The translations under genes were made by a program, and so were the position numbers. A stretch of DNA of 64,000 nt, taken from contig JAQBUF010000004.1 of assembly GCA_027623995.1 (NCBI GenBank), positions 1 through 64,000 of the forward strand. The letters are read 5' to 3'. Source of the stretch: Nitrospirota bacterium. GTDB lineage: Bacteria > Nitrospirota > Nitrospiria > Nitrospirales > UBA8639. Positions 8,671 through 16,636 of this stretch are shown piece by piece; the first letter of the stretch is position 1, and each line of letters starts with the position of its first letter. The notes under the pieces are model-generated. The model was not told the origin of the DNA. It did not search any database and was given only the letters and a program-made list of their open reading frames with translations.

Positions 8671-9198
8671 ATGACATACTCAACCAGATCGTTATTTTTC
8701 ATCGTTTGCCTGTGGAGCAGTTTCGTCACGTTAGAAACGCCAGTCCATGCTGAGCACCCGACTCTCTCTCCCACGCCTTTTGAGCAAATGAAAACCCTCA
8801 TCGGCACGTGGCAGGGTACCAGAAAAGCCTATGACGGTGAAGAAACGATTGTCGCCCACTATTCACTGACCGCGATAGACACGGCGGTGATGGAACAACT
8901 ATTTCCTGGAACCCCAAAAGAAATGGTATCCCTCTATACACAGGATGGTCATGATCTGGTGATGACCCATTACTGCATGCTCGGCAATCAGCCTCGAATG
9001 AAGACCCAAGGCCTGGTGTCTTCCGAAACGATCACTATGTCCTACATGGATGGCACCGGCATGCGCTCCATTGACGACATGCATATGCACGAACTGACCA
9101 TCAAGTTTATGGATGAGAACCATATGACGCATCACTGGACGCTGTACGATAAGGGACAAAAAAAGGTCACGCACACCTTTATGTTCGCCCGACAATAG
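8671..9198 (+). CDS. Secreted lipocalin-like hypothetical protein
   Basis: A 175-residue protein with an N-terminal signal peptide: hydrophobic SLFFIVCLWSSFV, probable cleavage after PVHA near residue 27. The mature part begins with a FEQMKTLIGTWQG motif, as in DUF1579-type lipocalin-like proteins of about 150 residues, and continues as beta-rich sequence with many Met and His (HMHELTIKFMDENHMTHHW). The ligand is unknown. The Met/His richness could mean metal contact, but this is only a guess. It stands alone between MOSC (divergent) and the nucleotidase gene (same strand). Confidence 0.7.
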   Translation: MTYSTRSLFFIVCLWSSFVTLETPVHAEHPTLSPTPFEQMKTLIGTWQGTRKAYDGEETIVAHYSLTAIDTAVMEQLFPGTPKEMVSLYTQDGHDLVMTHYCMLGNQPRMKTQGLVSSETITMSYMDGTGMRSIDDMHMHELTIKFMDENHMTHHWTLYDKGQKKVTHTFMFARQ

Positions 9199-9297
9199 TC
9201 CGCATATCTGAGATTTTCGGCATTTCTAGCTTCTCCCCAGACCTGGCACATTTCTTTCTGCTAACCACTGAGGCCCGTTCCTGACTCTCTTTTGAAT

Positions 9298-10092
9298 ATG
9301 AACTACGAACTCGACATTGTGCTGGAAGCTGTGAAACGGGCTGGAACTCGCGTCTTACAACTCGCGAAGGACGGGTTTGAGACTCATCGAAAAGCGGATC
9401 ACTCCCCTGTGACTTCGGCAGACCTTGCGGTCAATGACATTCTGCATGAAACCTTGATGACCCATTTCCCCAGTGACGGATGGATGTCTGAAGAAAGTCC
9501 TGATACGCCTGAGCGCTTACAACGCTCACGAGTGTGGATTATCGATCCTATCGATGGCACGAGCTACTTCGTCAAAGGTGTTCCGCAATATTGCATCTCG
9601 GTGGCGCTGGTAGAAAATCAGCAACCAATTCTTGGGGTGGTCTACAACCCTGCGACCGACGAATTGTTCTCCGCCATAGGTGGAGAAGGCCTTTGCCTCA
9701 ATGGAGAACCTGTCCCGCTCGACGAATCAACCAAGAAGCCGTTAACGATCTTAGTCAATCCTTCCCGTTTAGGTCGAAAAGAATTTAAAGCCTTTGAAGA
9801 CCACGCCACGCTTAGGCCCATGGGCTCTATCGCCTACAGTTTAGCCTTAGTCGCCGCGGGAAAAGCCGATGGCACAATTAATTTTGACAAGCTACACGAA
9901 TGGGATATCGCCGCCGGCTGGCTCTTGGTGAAAGAGGGGCAAGGAATCGTCACCGACCGTTTAAGGAACCCACTCCCGTTCAATCAACCCGACCCGGTTT
10001 CTCTGGGAGTACTCGCTGCTCGGCACGGCCTGCAGGAATCTTTTGACGCCTTAGTGGCCAAACGCCCACTACCCAAACCAAAATCCTCCTAG
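9298..10092 (+). CDS. Inositol monophosphatase family, CysQ-like 3'(2'),5'-bisphosphate nucleotidase
   Basis: Metal-dependent phosphatase of the IMPase fold. The closest roles are removal of adenosine 3',5'-bisphosphate from sulfate assimilation (CysQ) or inositol phosphate hydrolysis. Metal-binding motifs are present: TSADLAVND, EES (in MSEESPD), DPIDGTSYF and the late HEWDIAAGWLLV. About 264 residues, normal for the family. I prefer the ATG at 9298 over the TTG two codons upstream. Its last bases overlap the stop of the convergent 2H-phosphoesterase gene. Substrate cannot be fixed from sequence alone. Confidence 0.87.
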   Translation: MNYELDIVLEAVKRAGTRVLQLAKDGFETHRKADHSPVTSADLAVNDILHETLMTHFPSDGWMSEESPDTPERLQRSRVWIIDPIDGTSYFVKGVPQYCISVALVENQQPILGVVYNPATDELFSAIGGEGLCLNGEPVPLDESTKKPLTILVNPSRLGRKEFKAFEDHATLRPMGSIAYSLALVAAGKADGTINFDKLHEWDIAAGWLLVKEGQGIVTDRLRNPLPFNQPDPVSLGVLAARHGLQESFDALVAKRPLPKPKSS

Positions 10093-10601
10093 CCCTGTAA
10101 AGACATCGTTTCGACCAGATGCCAATCTTTTGGGTTTAGGGATTCCGCTCGGATCAGTTTCAGTTCATTCGCCAGAAATTGTTTTGGAAGATTTGTGGGG
10201 AAGGACGCGATGATGTCGCGTTTTACTCGCTTCGGAAACAGGCCATACAGCAGACTCACATGAGGGAAAAATAGCACTGTTGAGGTTTTGCCCAAGATCA
10301 CGTTCGCCTGCTTGTGGGCATCAAGTAACTCTGAAGTTTCTCTCACTGGAAAATAAAGACAGCGAAAATATTCGCTGTCACAGGCAGGCTGCTGAAGGTC
10401 GATGAAAATGGGACGAAGTGTGTTGGCCAACGCACGAACGTGTCCATAGATGACTGAGTCCTCTCCTTCGATTCCCCCCAATAACGTGAGATGAGGTTCA
10501 AATCTTGGGCCTCGATACCGTTCACTCAATTGGTCAATTAATTCTGCTACACGATCATAGCCCTCCCCAACAGAAGTGAGCCAAAGAAAGAATTGGCTCA
10601 T
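10089..10601 (-). CDS. 2H phosphoesterase, cyclic phosphodiesterase-like
   Basis: A 170-residue protein with the two signature motifs of the 2H superfamily: HLTL (from His37) and HVSL (about residue 114). They sit in the usual two-lobed spacing. Such enzymes open cyclic 2',3'-phosphates or ADP-ribose 1'',2''-cyclic phosphate from RNA processing. The gene follows the SRAP gene with an ATGA overlap (10598-10601), so the two are made together. No substrate can be assigned from sequence. Confidence 0.82.
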   Translation of the reverse strand: MSQFFLWLTSVGEGYDRVAELIDQLSERYRGPRFEPHLTLLGGIEGEDSVIYGHVRALANTLRPIFIDLQQPACDSEYFRCLYFPVRETSELLDAHKQANVILGKTSTVLFFPHVSLLYGLFPKRVKRDIIASFPTNLPKQFLANELKLIRAESLNPKDWHLVETMSLQG

Positions 10602-11284
10602 GCTTCTTGTTCCGCAAGAGGTTCAATACAACGAGGGTCATCGAACCGTGCGTTATTGACTAAACGACTCACGGGGTTCGCCATCATTTCTTCTGCGGGA
10701 TAGGACTGTAACAGGGTGGTGAGCCTCGACACATCGTGCAACGTCGGATCAAGCCACGGATCATAGGCATTCGGATTCAAAATGACCGGCATGCGGTGGT
10801 GAATGGGCGTCATGATCTCATTGGGCTCCGTGGTCAATAAGGCGCAGGTTTCAAGAACGTTGCCCTCAGCGTCGGTCCAATGTTCCCATAGCCCCGCAAA
10901 GGCAAATGGGCGCTCATCTTTCATTCGAATATAGTACGGTTGTTTGGTTTGTCCTTCCTTCTGCCATTCATAAAATCCATCTGCCAGCACTAAGCATCGA
11001 CGCTGTCGAAACGCCTTTCGGAACGAGGGTTTCTCTGCCACCGTTTCTGCCCGAGCATTGATCAATTTCATTCCCATGGCTGGATCTTTTGCCCAGAACG
11101 GAATCAGTCCCCATTTCAACATCACCCCCTCGCGTGAGGTTGAGCCAGAGTTCATCCTGACAGAAACCACGGCTTGTGAGGGCGCAATATTGTATCGAGG
11201 TGTGAGGTCTGACAATTCCTCAAAATGGAATTGATCGGCCATAACCGCAGCCGGAGTCGTCTTTAGAGTATACCGTCCACACAT
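10598..11284 (-). CDS. SRAP domain protein (YedK/HMCES), abasic-site shield
   Basis: YedK/HMCES proteins crosslink through Cys2 to abasic sites in single-stranded DNA and protect them. The correct start is the ATG at 11282-11284, giving MCGRYTL, because the N-terminal cysteine must become residue 1 after Met removal; a GTG two codons upstream would bury it. Further conserved parts are RYNIAPSQ, INARAET, CLVLADGFYEW and the HHRMPVIL histidine. 228 residues, normal. The downstream 2H phosphoesterase overlaps by 4 bp, and DNA polymerase IV is 1 kb away, which suits a DNA-damage role. Confidence 0.93.
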   Translation of the reverse strand: MCGRYTLKTTPAAVMADQFHFEELSDLTPRYNIAPSQAVVSVRMNSGSTSREGVMLKWGLIPFWAKDPAMGMKLINARAETVAEKPSFRKAFRQRRCLVLADGFYEWQKEGQTKQPYYIRMKDERPFAFAGLWEHWTDAEGNVLETCALLTTEPNEIMTPIHHRMPVILNPNAYDPWLDPTLHDVSRLTTLLQSYPAEEMMANPVSRLVNNARFDDPRCIEPLAEQEA

Positions 11285-11325
11285 ATGCACCGACGCTCTA
11301 GCATTAATGCCTCATCAAGTTGTAA

Positions 11326-11638
11326 GGGCCTGTTGAATATTTCACGCCCAAGACCCATGAATACTGGAGATAAGACGACCAGCACCGGTGGATCAACACC
11401 GGCCGTCCAACCTTGAGCGCAGTCGAAAGAAATTTCTGTTGTAGCTGCACGATCTCATCGTGCCCTCTTCTGGCGCATCCATTGCCACTGCCGCCAGGAA
11501 GAGGCAGCATGAGATGCTGCAAGCTACAGGAAATACTTTTCGCGATACGAATCCGAGACACGCTTCATATCTACAAAGAATGCCGATGGCAGGTCAGCCA
11601 TAGCCTTGGCGAAGACTGGCATTTTTTTTCAACAGTCA
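11326..11638. repeat. Palindromic intergenic repeat, family R, copy 1 (with a family B insert)
   Basis: Begins GGGCCTGTTGAATATTTCA and ends TTTTTTTTCAACAGTC, so the ends are inverted (CTGTTGAA/TTCAACAG). The left part is near-identical to the left part of copies at 19436, 27437 and 63227 through TAAGACGACCAGCA. The middle differs and contains the family B palindrome at 11441-11527. This explains the gene-free stretch 11285-11700. Confidence 0.75.
11441..11527. repeat. Long palindromic repeat, family B, copy 1
   Basis: GTAGCTGCACGATCTCATC at the left and GAGATGCTGCAAGCTAC at the right form an imperfect inverted repeat enclosing a CTCTTC/GAAGAG stem. Read on the minus strand it matches the copy at 35071-35183 closely, including GCAGCATCT, ATGCTGCCTCTTCC, GGCAGTGG and ATCGTGCAGCTAC. 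Confidence 0.7.
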
Positions 11639-11713
11639 CTGCAATGAATTGAGGTCCACCATGACTACGAGAAACATCACATTCATTTCTCAAGAAACAA
11701 AGGAGGCACCCTC

Positions 11714-12268
11714 ATGAATGGGGCACTCAATACGCTACAAACAAGGATGGCCTTTATCGCTTGCCTGAGTGGAGCGTTAGGATCCATGGCAATCCCCGAT
11801 CAACTTCATGCACAAACCGGCATCCCTGCTCCAGACATCACTAATGGAGTCTGGTTAAACTCCTCGCCACAACGATTGCAAGATTTACGAGGGAAGGTGG
11901 TCATGGTCGAGTTTTGGACCTTTGGCTGTTACAACTGCCGCAACATCGAACCCTATGTCAAAGAGTGGCACACCAAGTATGCAGAGCAAGGGTTGTTCGT
12001 CATTGCCATTCATTCGCCAGAATTCAGCTACGAAAAATCTACTAACAGTGTCCAAGACTATATCGACAAAAACAAGATTCCCTATGCAGTTCCCATTGAT
12101 AATGACTTTGAAACTTGGAGGAAATACCGGAATCGCTTTTGGCCGACGCTGTACCTCATCGATAAACAGGGCGTCATTCAATACGTCAAAATTGGCGAGG
12201 GTGGATATGCGGAAACCGATCGCCAGATTCAACGGCTCCTGAAAGAACACGACTCGCCATCCTCCTAG
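11714..12268 (+). CDS. Exported thioredoxin-like protein (TlpA/DsbE type)
   Basis: 184 residues with an N-terminal signal sequence (FIACLSGALGSMA, cleavage near LHAQ) and a thioredoxin fold. The active site is WTFGCYNCRN, a CxxC with Tyr-Asn between the cysteines. It continues with the RFWPTLYLID cis-proline segment. It probably acts as a periplasmic thiol reductant; a role in cytochrome c or envelope thiol repair is possible but not shown. A strong ribosome site AAAGGAGG precedes the ATG by about 8 nt. It ends tail-to-tail with dinB, sharing the stop bases (12265-12268). Confidence 0.85.
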   Translation: MNGALNTLQTRMAFIACLSGALGSMAIPDQLHAQTGIPAPDITNGVWLNSSPQRLQDLRGKVVMVEFWTFGCYNCRNIEPYVKEWHTKYAEQGLFVIAIHSPEFSYEKSTNSVQDYIDKNKIPYAVPIDNDFETWRKYRNRFWPTLYLIDKQGVIQYVKIGEGGYAETDRQIQRLLKEHDSPSS

Positions 12269-13485
12269 CCTGGAGCCTTATTCTTCATATGCGAAAGAAG
12301 CGTTGCAGGTTGAATGGCCTGAGCACCAAAGCGGGACCGAATGGAATCCAGCGCTCTCGTCACATGGGTGCTCGATTCCGGCATTGAAGGAAACAGTGTT
12401 AATTGGGATGAGTCCTCCGGCTTTACAAGATGAGACCCGGCGACTCCTAACAGTCGAGCTTTTTCAGTTGCACACGGTAGGCGCTCAAGCAACATCAGGG
12501 CCTTATGATAGATGGTTGAGTCCTGATCTGTGGGATCCTGAAGCGTCGTAGACCTGGCGTAGGTTTCAAACTTGGCTGTACGAAATTTCAAGGTCAACGT
12601 TTTCGCTTGAACACCCTCGGTCCGTAAACGACTCCCGACCCTGTTGGCGAGTTCTAGGATGGTCTTCTTGATTGCCGAGATCTCTGAGGTATCGATGTCA
12701 AACGTCATCTCAGCCCCAATCGATTTCGCCGGGGCCTCGGGGACCACCTCACGAGCATCAATCCCATTGGCTAATTCCCAAAAGTGCTTTCCCTGTTTTC
12801 CTAACCAGCTTGATAGCTCTGCACAGGATGCCGAAGCCAATTGACCAATGGTTTCATACCCTCGACCACGTAGTCGCTGTGCCGTCTTGGGACCAGCCCC
12901 CCACAATCGTTCAATCGGAAGATCGTGAAGAAACGTTCGCTCCGCATTTTCAGGGACAATGACAAACCCTTGGGGCTTTTGAAGATCCGATGCCACCTTG
13001 GCCACATACTTTGTGGTCGCCACTCCAACAGAGGCAATCAAATGCGCCTCTTCCCAAATATCTCGTTGGATTTGCGCGCCAATGGCTTGCGGAGTGCCGA
13101 ACAGACGAAGGCTCCCCGTCACATCTAGAAATGCTTCATCGAGGCTCAATGGCTCGACCAGGTCGGTGTACCGTCGAAAGATGGAAAAAATATGTGAGGA
13201 GACTTCTTGGTACCGTGACATTCGAACAGGAAGGAACACACCAAGCGGACATCGACGATAAGCTTGACCTATGGGCAGCGCCGAATGGACCCCAAATTTG
13301 CGTGCCTCATAGGACGCCGCTGACACCACACCACGCCCAGTACCGCCCTTTGGATCAGCCCCCACAATCACAGGCTTCCCGCGATGCTCAGGATAATCCC
13401 GCTGCTCCACGGACGCATAAAACGCATCCATATCCACATGGATGATCCAGCGAGTCGTTTTTCCAGGAGAAGAAGCCTGTTCCAT
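12265..13485 (-). CDS. dinB: DNA polymerase IV (Y family)
   Basis: Error-prone translesion polymerase. Catalytic motifs are present: HVDMDAFYASVEQRD near the N terminus, SAASYEARKFGV, and SLDEAFLDVT with the second catalytic Asp-Glu pair. They are followed by VAKVASDLQKPQG, the helix-hairpin-helix segment (RLWGAGPKTAQRLRGRG) and the little-finger domain. I take the ATG at 13485 (MEQASS), giving about 406 residues; an upstream TTG at 13530 is less likely. No C-terminal clamp-binding motif is obvious. A short dyad AACTAA-N6-TTAGTT lies about 60 bp upstream and may be a regulatory site. Confidence 0.95.
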   Translation of the reverse strand: MEQASSPGKTTRWIIHVDMDAFYASVEQRDYPEHRGKPVIVGADPKGGTGRGVVSAASYEARKFGVHSALPIGQAYRRCPLGVFLPVRMSRYQEVSSHIFSIFRRYTDLVEPLSLDEAFLDVTGSLRLFGTPQAIGAQIQRDIWEEAHLIASVGVATTKYVAKVASDLQKPQGFVIVPENAERTFLHDLPIERLWGAGPKTAQRLRGRGYETIGQLASASCAELSSWLGKQGKHFWELANGIDAREVVPEAPAKSIGAEMTFDIDTSEISAIKKTILELANRVGSRLRTEGVQAKTLTLKFRTAKFETYARSTTLQDPTDQDSTIYHKALMLLERLPCATEKARLLGVAGSHLVKPEDSSQLTLFPSMPESSTHVTRALDSIRSRFGAQAIQPATLLSHMKNKAPG

Positions 13486-13543
13486 GAACCGTATTGTAGG
13501 CCTCAAACGAAAAAACGAAAAGAGGGCCAAAAGGGATGAGAAA

Positions 13544-13561
13544 AACTAAGGGACTTTAGTT
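13544..13561. promoter_or_regulatory. Dyad upstream of dinB, possible operator
   Basis: AACTAA (13544-13549) and TTAGTT (13556-13561) flank a 6-bp centre, about 60 bp before the dinB start and at the end of the preceding 63-codon gene. It could be an operator for damage-inducible dinB expression. No Gram-negative LexA box (CTGT-N8-ACAG) is visible there. Confidence 0.3.
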
Positions 13562-13747
13562 AGAATTGGGGAGCTCAGGAAACTGCCTCCATTTCGCTAT
13601 GGAACGACGAAGCAACTCCTGACGTTTCTGAAGCTTAAGATGAAATTGCCAAGCATAATATTCCTGGTTTTCCTGAAAGGTCTCCAAGAACTTACTTTCA
13701 TGCTTGAAATCGTTTTTAATCGTCGCAATAGGAACCTTGGATTCCAT
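13556..13747 (-). CDS. Small hypothetical protein with a decayed second copy 3 kb away
   Basis: 63 residues, charged and aromatic, with a helical centre (FLETFQENQEYYAWQFHLKLQKRQELLRR is one run of helix-like sequence, residues about 20-48). I do not recognise a family. AAAAGG lies 5 nt before the ATG and the spacing is good. About 120 bp of the gene's 5' half and leader recur at 16637-16756 with a frameshift, so the sequence was duplicated. It is on the dinB strand, 70 bp upstream, and could share its transcript. Confidence 0.5.
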   Translation of the reverse strand: MESKVPIATIKNDFKHESKFLETFQENQEYYAWQFHLKLQKRQELLRRSIAKWRQFPELPNSN

Positions 13748-13870
13748 GACCTTTTATACCATATTGCCCTGACGAGCATCCATTCAAAATAGAATCACAG
13801 CAGACATTGCACGGCAAGGCCGAAAGCGAGTTAAATACCTGGACTTTTCACAGGCAATGGAACCCGAATC

Positions 13871-14530
13871 ATGCGCGTCAAAATCTGTGGGATTAAAACG
13901 GTCAATGATGCAAGGCTCTCAGAAACATGTGGGGCAGATGCCATTGGAGTATTAGTCGGAAGAGTACACCGATCAAAAGATTTTGTATCACCAAAAACAG
14001 CGGCAAAGATTTGCCAGGCTGTTGGACCTTTCACCACCACAGTGCTGGTGACCCACCTTGAAGATCCCAACAAAATTCTCAATTTGGCGCAGCAAGTTTC
14101 CACATCAGCCATTCAACTCCACAGCGACCTCCCACCGCGAACAATCAAAAGTCTTGGCCGAAAACTCTTTCCCAGAAAAATCATCGCCAAAGTGAGCGTG
14201 GATGGCCCAAACGCCATTAACCGCGCCAGGCAGGTAACCAAGGTAGCCGACGCGATCTTACTCGATTCCATCAATAAAGAAACCAATCAAGTCGGAGGCA
14301 CAGGCCACACGCACGATTGGACAATCTCCGCGCAAATTGTTCGAGAGTCACCCATCCCCGTCATCCTGGCTGGGGGACTCACGCCAAAGAACGTCGCGTC
14401 AGCCATTCAACAAGTCAAACCATATGGAATCGATGTCAATTCAGGTGTAAAAAGCCAACAAGGTGGGAAAAGTCAACGACTAATTTTGAGATTTATTCGA
14501 GCGGCAAATAACAAAATTGGCAAGCTCTAA
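13871..14530 (+). CDS. trpF: TrpF-like phosphoribosylanthranilate isomerase
   Basis: 219-residue TIM-barrel protein with the TrpF landmarks in order: KICGIKT with the catalytic cysteine (residue 6), GADAIGVL, AIQLHSD, LLDS, the phosphate-loop GGTGHTHDW, and ILAGGLTPKNVASAI followed by GIDVNSGV. The standard SPR motif after the second strand is replaced by RSKDFVSP. No other tryptophan gene is nearby. It could therefore be the pathway enzyme encoded away from its operon or a paralogue with a changed substrate. The family call is firm; the in vivo substrate is less so. Confidence 0.82.
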   Translation: MRVKICGIKTVNDARLSETCGADAIGVLVGRVHRSKDFVSPKTAAKICQAVGPFTTTVLVTHLEDPNKILNLAQQVSTSAIQLHSDLPPRTIKSLGRKLFPRKIIAKVSVDGPNAINRARQVTKVADAILLDSINKETNQVGGTGHTHDWTISAQIVRESPIPVILAGGLTPKNVASAIQQVKPYGIDVNSGVKSQQGGKSQRLILRFIRAANNKIGKL

Positions 14531-14557
14531 CTCCTCGAAAAAGGCTAAATGACGTTT

Positions 14558-14854
14558 TCATACCGAATCCTCGCCCGAGTCAACTTCTTGCGCACTATGC
14601 AAAACCGCAACAATCCACACGGTTTTCTTTTCCATTCGGTAAAAGAAGCGATAAGGATTAATGATCACTTCCCGATGAGGCAATGCTGGGAATTCGGGAA
14701 TGGTTCGCCCTGAAAGTGGATAGTCTTCCAGGCGGCGTAATACCCGCTGAGTTCGTTTACGAAAATTTCGAGCAGCAGATGGTTTATCTCTTCGAATGTA
14801 GGCAAGCCCATCAAGAAACTGCTGGCGTGCCGAGGGAGTAAACCGAACTTTCAC
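14558..14854 (-). CDS. RelE/ParE-type toxin
   Basis: 98-residue ParE/RelE-fold toxin: starts MKVRFTPSARQQFLDGLAYI, continues with RRLEDYPLSGRTIPE and the C-terminal REVIINPYRFFYRM strand pair followed by IVAVLHSAQEV. It follows its antitoxin gene with a 4-bp overlap (14851-14854). The family either cuts ribosome-bound mRNA (RelE) or poisons gyrase (ParE). The form here, with the SGRTIPE and YRFFYR pattern, is ParE-like. Module 1 of two toxin-antitoxin modules within 2 kb. Confidence 0.85.
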   Translation of the reverse strand: MKVRFTPSARQQFLDGLAYIRRDKPSAARNFRKRTQRVLRRLEDYPLSGRTIPEFPALPHREVIINPYRFFYRMEKKTVWIVAVLHSAQEVDSGEDSV

Positions 14855-15132
14855 GTCCCGCCATTCTCAAGCAGGGCATCAGCCTCCCTGAGCACACTGC
14901 CGAGTGAGTATCCTTTGTCCTGCGCAATTTCTTTCTCCCCTGCAGCCAAAAGATGAAGCAATTCCTTTTCTTGCTGGGACCGTTCGTAAGCAACCAGACT
15001 GAGTAGCACTGCCGTGGCCCGCCCACGTTGGGTAATAAAACAGGGCTCTTCAGTCTTCTGAACTTCATTCATGACTGCCGCGGCATCCTGCCGAAGGTCG
15101 GAGATAGGAACGAGTTTGGGAACCTTAGCCAT
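14851..15132 (-). CDS. Phd/YefM-type antitoxin
   Basis: About 93 residues from the ATG at 15132, which has GGAGGTGTT directly before it. The N-terminal half VPISDLRQDAAAVMNEVQKTEEPCFITQRGRA (read residues about 8-39) is the Phd/YefM DNA-binding fold. The C-terminal part is helical and acidic and should bind the toxin. It precedes the toxin gene in the usual order and probably represses its own promoter in the AT-rich stretch at 15145-15190. Confidence 0.85.
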   Translation of the reverse strand: MAKVPKLVPISDLRQDAAAVMNEVQKTEEPCFITQRGRATAVLLSLVAYERSQQEKELLHLLAAGEKEIAQDKGYSLGSVLREADALLENGGT

Positions 15133-15239
15133 AACACCTCCAAATATGTCTCTAATACTACTTTTAACTATGCCAATATAGCAATCGCGTAGTGATAAGA
15201 AATACATCCACTGACGTAACACACGCCAACAGGAACAAT

Positions 15240-15770
15240 CTATTCCTTTCTCTCTTGGATGCGAAATTTCTCAAAACGTCCACTCGAATAAAATCTGACA
15301 AAACCAAGAACATTACTCATGAAGAAGGAAGCTTCCATCATGGCCGCGACAGGCGACCAGACCAAGAAATTGTGCACCATCCAGATCAACGCACACCCCA
15401 TCAAAAACACACGAACCTCTCGATCACTCGGCCGGAAACTGCCATACGTTCCCAGGAGCGTTGCGACAAGCGCAAGTAGACTCAAGGGTTGTTGAAAGGT
15501 CATCCAAAATCCAATGACGACCAGCACAAAGAACACAGACATTACCTTGCGGCTTGTCGTAAATGCAGCAGTCAGGAACCGAATCCCGGTGAGGGCAGCC
15601 AGCGTCGCTGGTTCAGGAAGCCCGAGTATCAGAAAATGGCACGCATTCACCAGAGCCGAGCCGCACCAATAGAAAAGCACTGTTTGCCGAGTTTTGAATT
15701 GAAACGCCGCTATTCCCAGCGCAAAGGCAAAGGCCGCTAGAGTTTGAGAAAGAAGAAAGGAAGTCACCAT
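15240..15770 (-). CDS. YgjV-family inner membrane protein
   Basis: 176 residues with about five to six hydrophobic segments and the YgjV-family layout: ALGIAAFQFKTRQTVLFYWCGSALVNACHFLILG at the N terminus, GIRFLTAAFTTSRKV in the centre and WMVHNFLVWSPVAAMMEASF near the C terminus (each a recognisable family block). Function in E. coli is unknown. It is transcribed alone. A leader about 140-190 bp upstream holds two alternative hairpins. Confidence 0.8.
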   Translation of the reverse strand: MVTSFLLSQTLAAFAFALGIAAFQFKTRQTVLFYWCGSALVNACHFLILGLPEPATLAALTGIRFLTAAFTTSRKVMSVFFVLVVIGFWMTFQQPLSLLALVATLLGTYGSFRPSDREVRVFLMGCALIWMVHNFLVWSPVAAMMEASFFMSNVLGFVRFYSSGRFEKFRIQERKE

Positions 15771-15911
15771 GTAAAAATACGATACACGATACGAGGAGGT
15801 TAACTCTGGCTACAAGGCACTGCGCTCCATGGCCTGACAGAGGTTATCCCTCCTGAGGAGCGGAAACACAAGACATAGAAGCGGCAACCAATAAGTTCAA
15901 TTTATACAGCG

Positions 15912-15957
15912 TGTCTGGCCATATTGATGGGAAAACTGGCCAGACAGGAAATGTCTG
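15912..15957. promoter_or_regulatory. Two mutually exclusive hairpins in a gene-free stretch
   Basis: TGTCTGGCCA (15912-15921) pairs perfectly with TGGCCAGACA (15937-15946). The CAGACA of the second arm can instead pair with TGTCTG (15952-15957). Such competing stems resemble attenuators. The stretch 15771-16112 otherwise holds no gene I can support. Confidence 0.35.
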
Positions 15958-16112
15958 TGAGGGATTTGAGATTTTATTTGTGCGGCAAAACAAAAAGGAA
16001 CAAAAAAAATGGGGGGACGTTAACCTTTGAACCCACAAGGAATCACCTAAAAGGACCATTAACCATACCGACTTGGGAGGTAAGACAGAACGGCCTATTA
16101 TAGACCCGCTAT

Positions 16113-16409
16113 TCATTCTAATATATTCCCAAGTAGCCGATGGCCATGGATTAATGCCAGGATCAAGATTCGCCTTGGTTCAACCGGGTAACCCAGCCGG
16201 TAGCTGTAGATGAATCGCTCCCTTATGCACTCATCTCCAATTATAGGTACGACTCGACCAATGAACGGAAATTCACTGCCATGTCGGGAAGCCGATAAAA
16301 TTTCAGTCACAACAGATCGGGCATAAAACTCAGAGTCTCTGGCGATATATTCCGCAATCGATTCGAGGTCTTCTTTGGCCTCAGGCGACCACTTTACTTC
16401 GAGGTCCAT
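16113..16409 (-). CDS. ParE-type toxin, second module
   Basis: 98 residues, ParE/RelE fold: LEVKWSPEAKEDLESIAEYIARDS at the N terminus (read as the family start block), a central SEFPFIGRVVPI and the C-terminal RERFIYSYRLGYPVEPRRILILALIHG. It overlaps the end of its antitoxin gene by 16 bp. It belongs to the ParE-like group in which the target is often gyrase; this is family knowledge, not shown here. Confidence 0.85.
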   Translation of the reverse strand: MDLEVKWSPEAKEDLESIAEYIARDSEFYARSVVTEILSASRHGSEFPFIGRVVPIIGDECIRERFIYSYRLGYPVEPRRILILALIHGHRLLGNILE

Positions 16410-16582
16410 TTCTTGAATTGCCTTTCGACCTCGTCCTGGTTAAACACCTTTTCCTTTTCAGCCCGCTGAATCCCTCGACGAATTTTCTCGACAACATACA
16501 GGTGGTATTGGACATCCTCCAACGAACAATCGTCGGAGAGTTTATCCAGAAGTGCCTTTACTTCTTCTTTCGCCGTACTCAT
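16394..16582 (-). CDS. Small antitoxin of the second toxin-antitoxin module
   Basis: 62 residues, mostly helical and highly charged: MSTAKEEVKALLDKLSDDCS, then EDVQYHLYVVEKIRRGIQ, then a tail EVERQFKKWTSK. This short type regularly precedes ParE toxins. The DNA-binding part is short or absent compared with Phd, so autoregulation is uncertain. AGGAGACTC lies just before the ATG at 16582. Confidence 0.78.
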   Translation of the reverse strand: MSTAKEEVKALLDKLSDDCSLEDVQYHLYVVEKIRRGIQRAEKEKVFNQDEVERQFKKWTSK

Positions 16583-16636
16583 AACATGAGTCTCCTACAT
16601 CAAGCATCCAAAACAAAAATGGAACGGACAAATTTT

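Noticed and set aside
15844..16116. 90-codon open frame on the minus strand
   Set aside because: It has no recognisable family, ribosome site or protein-like pattern. The region shows competing hairpins instead.
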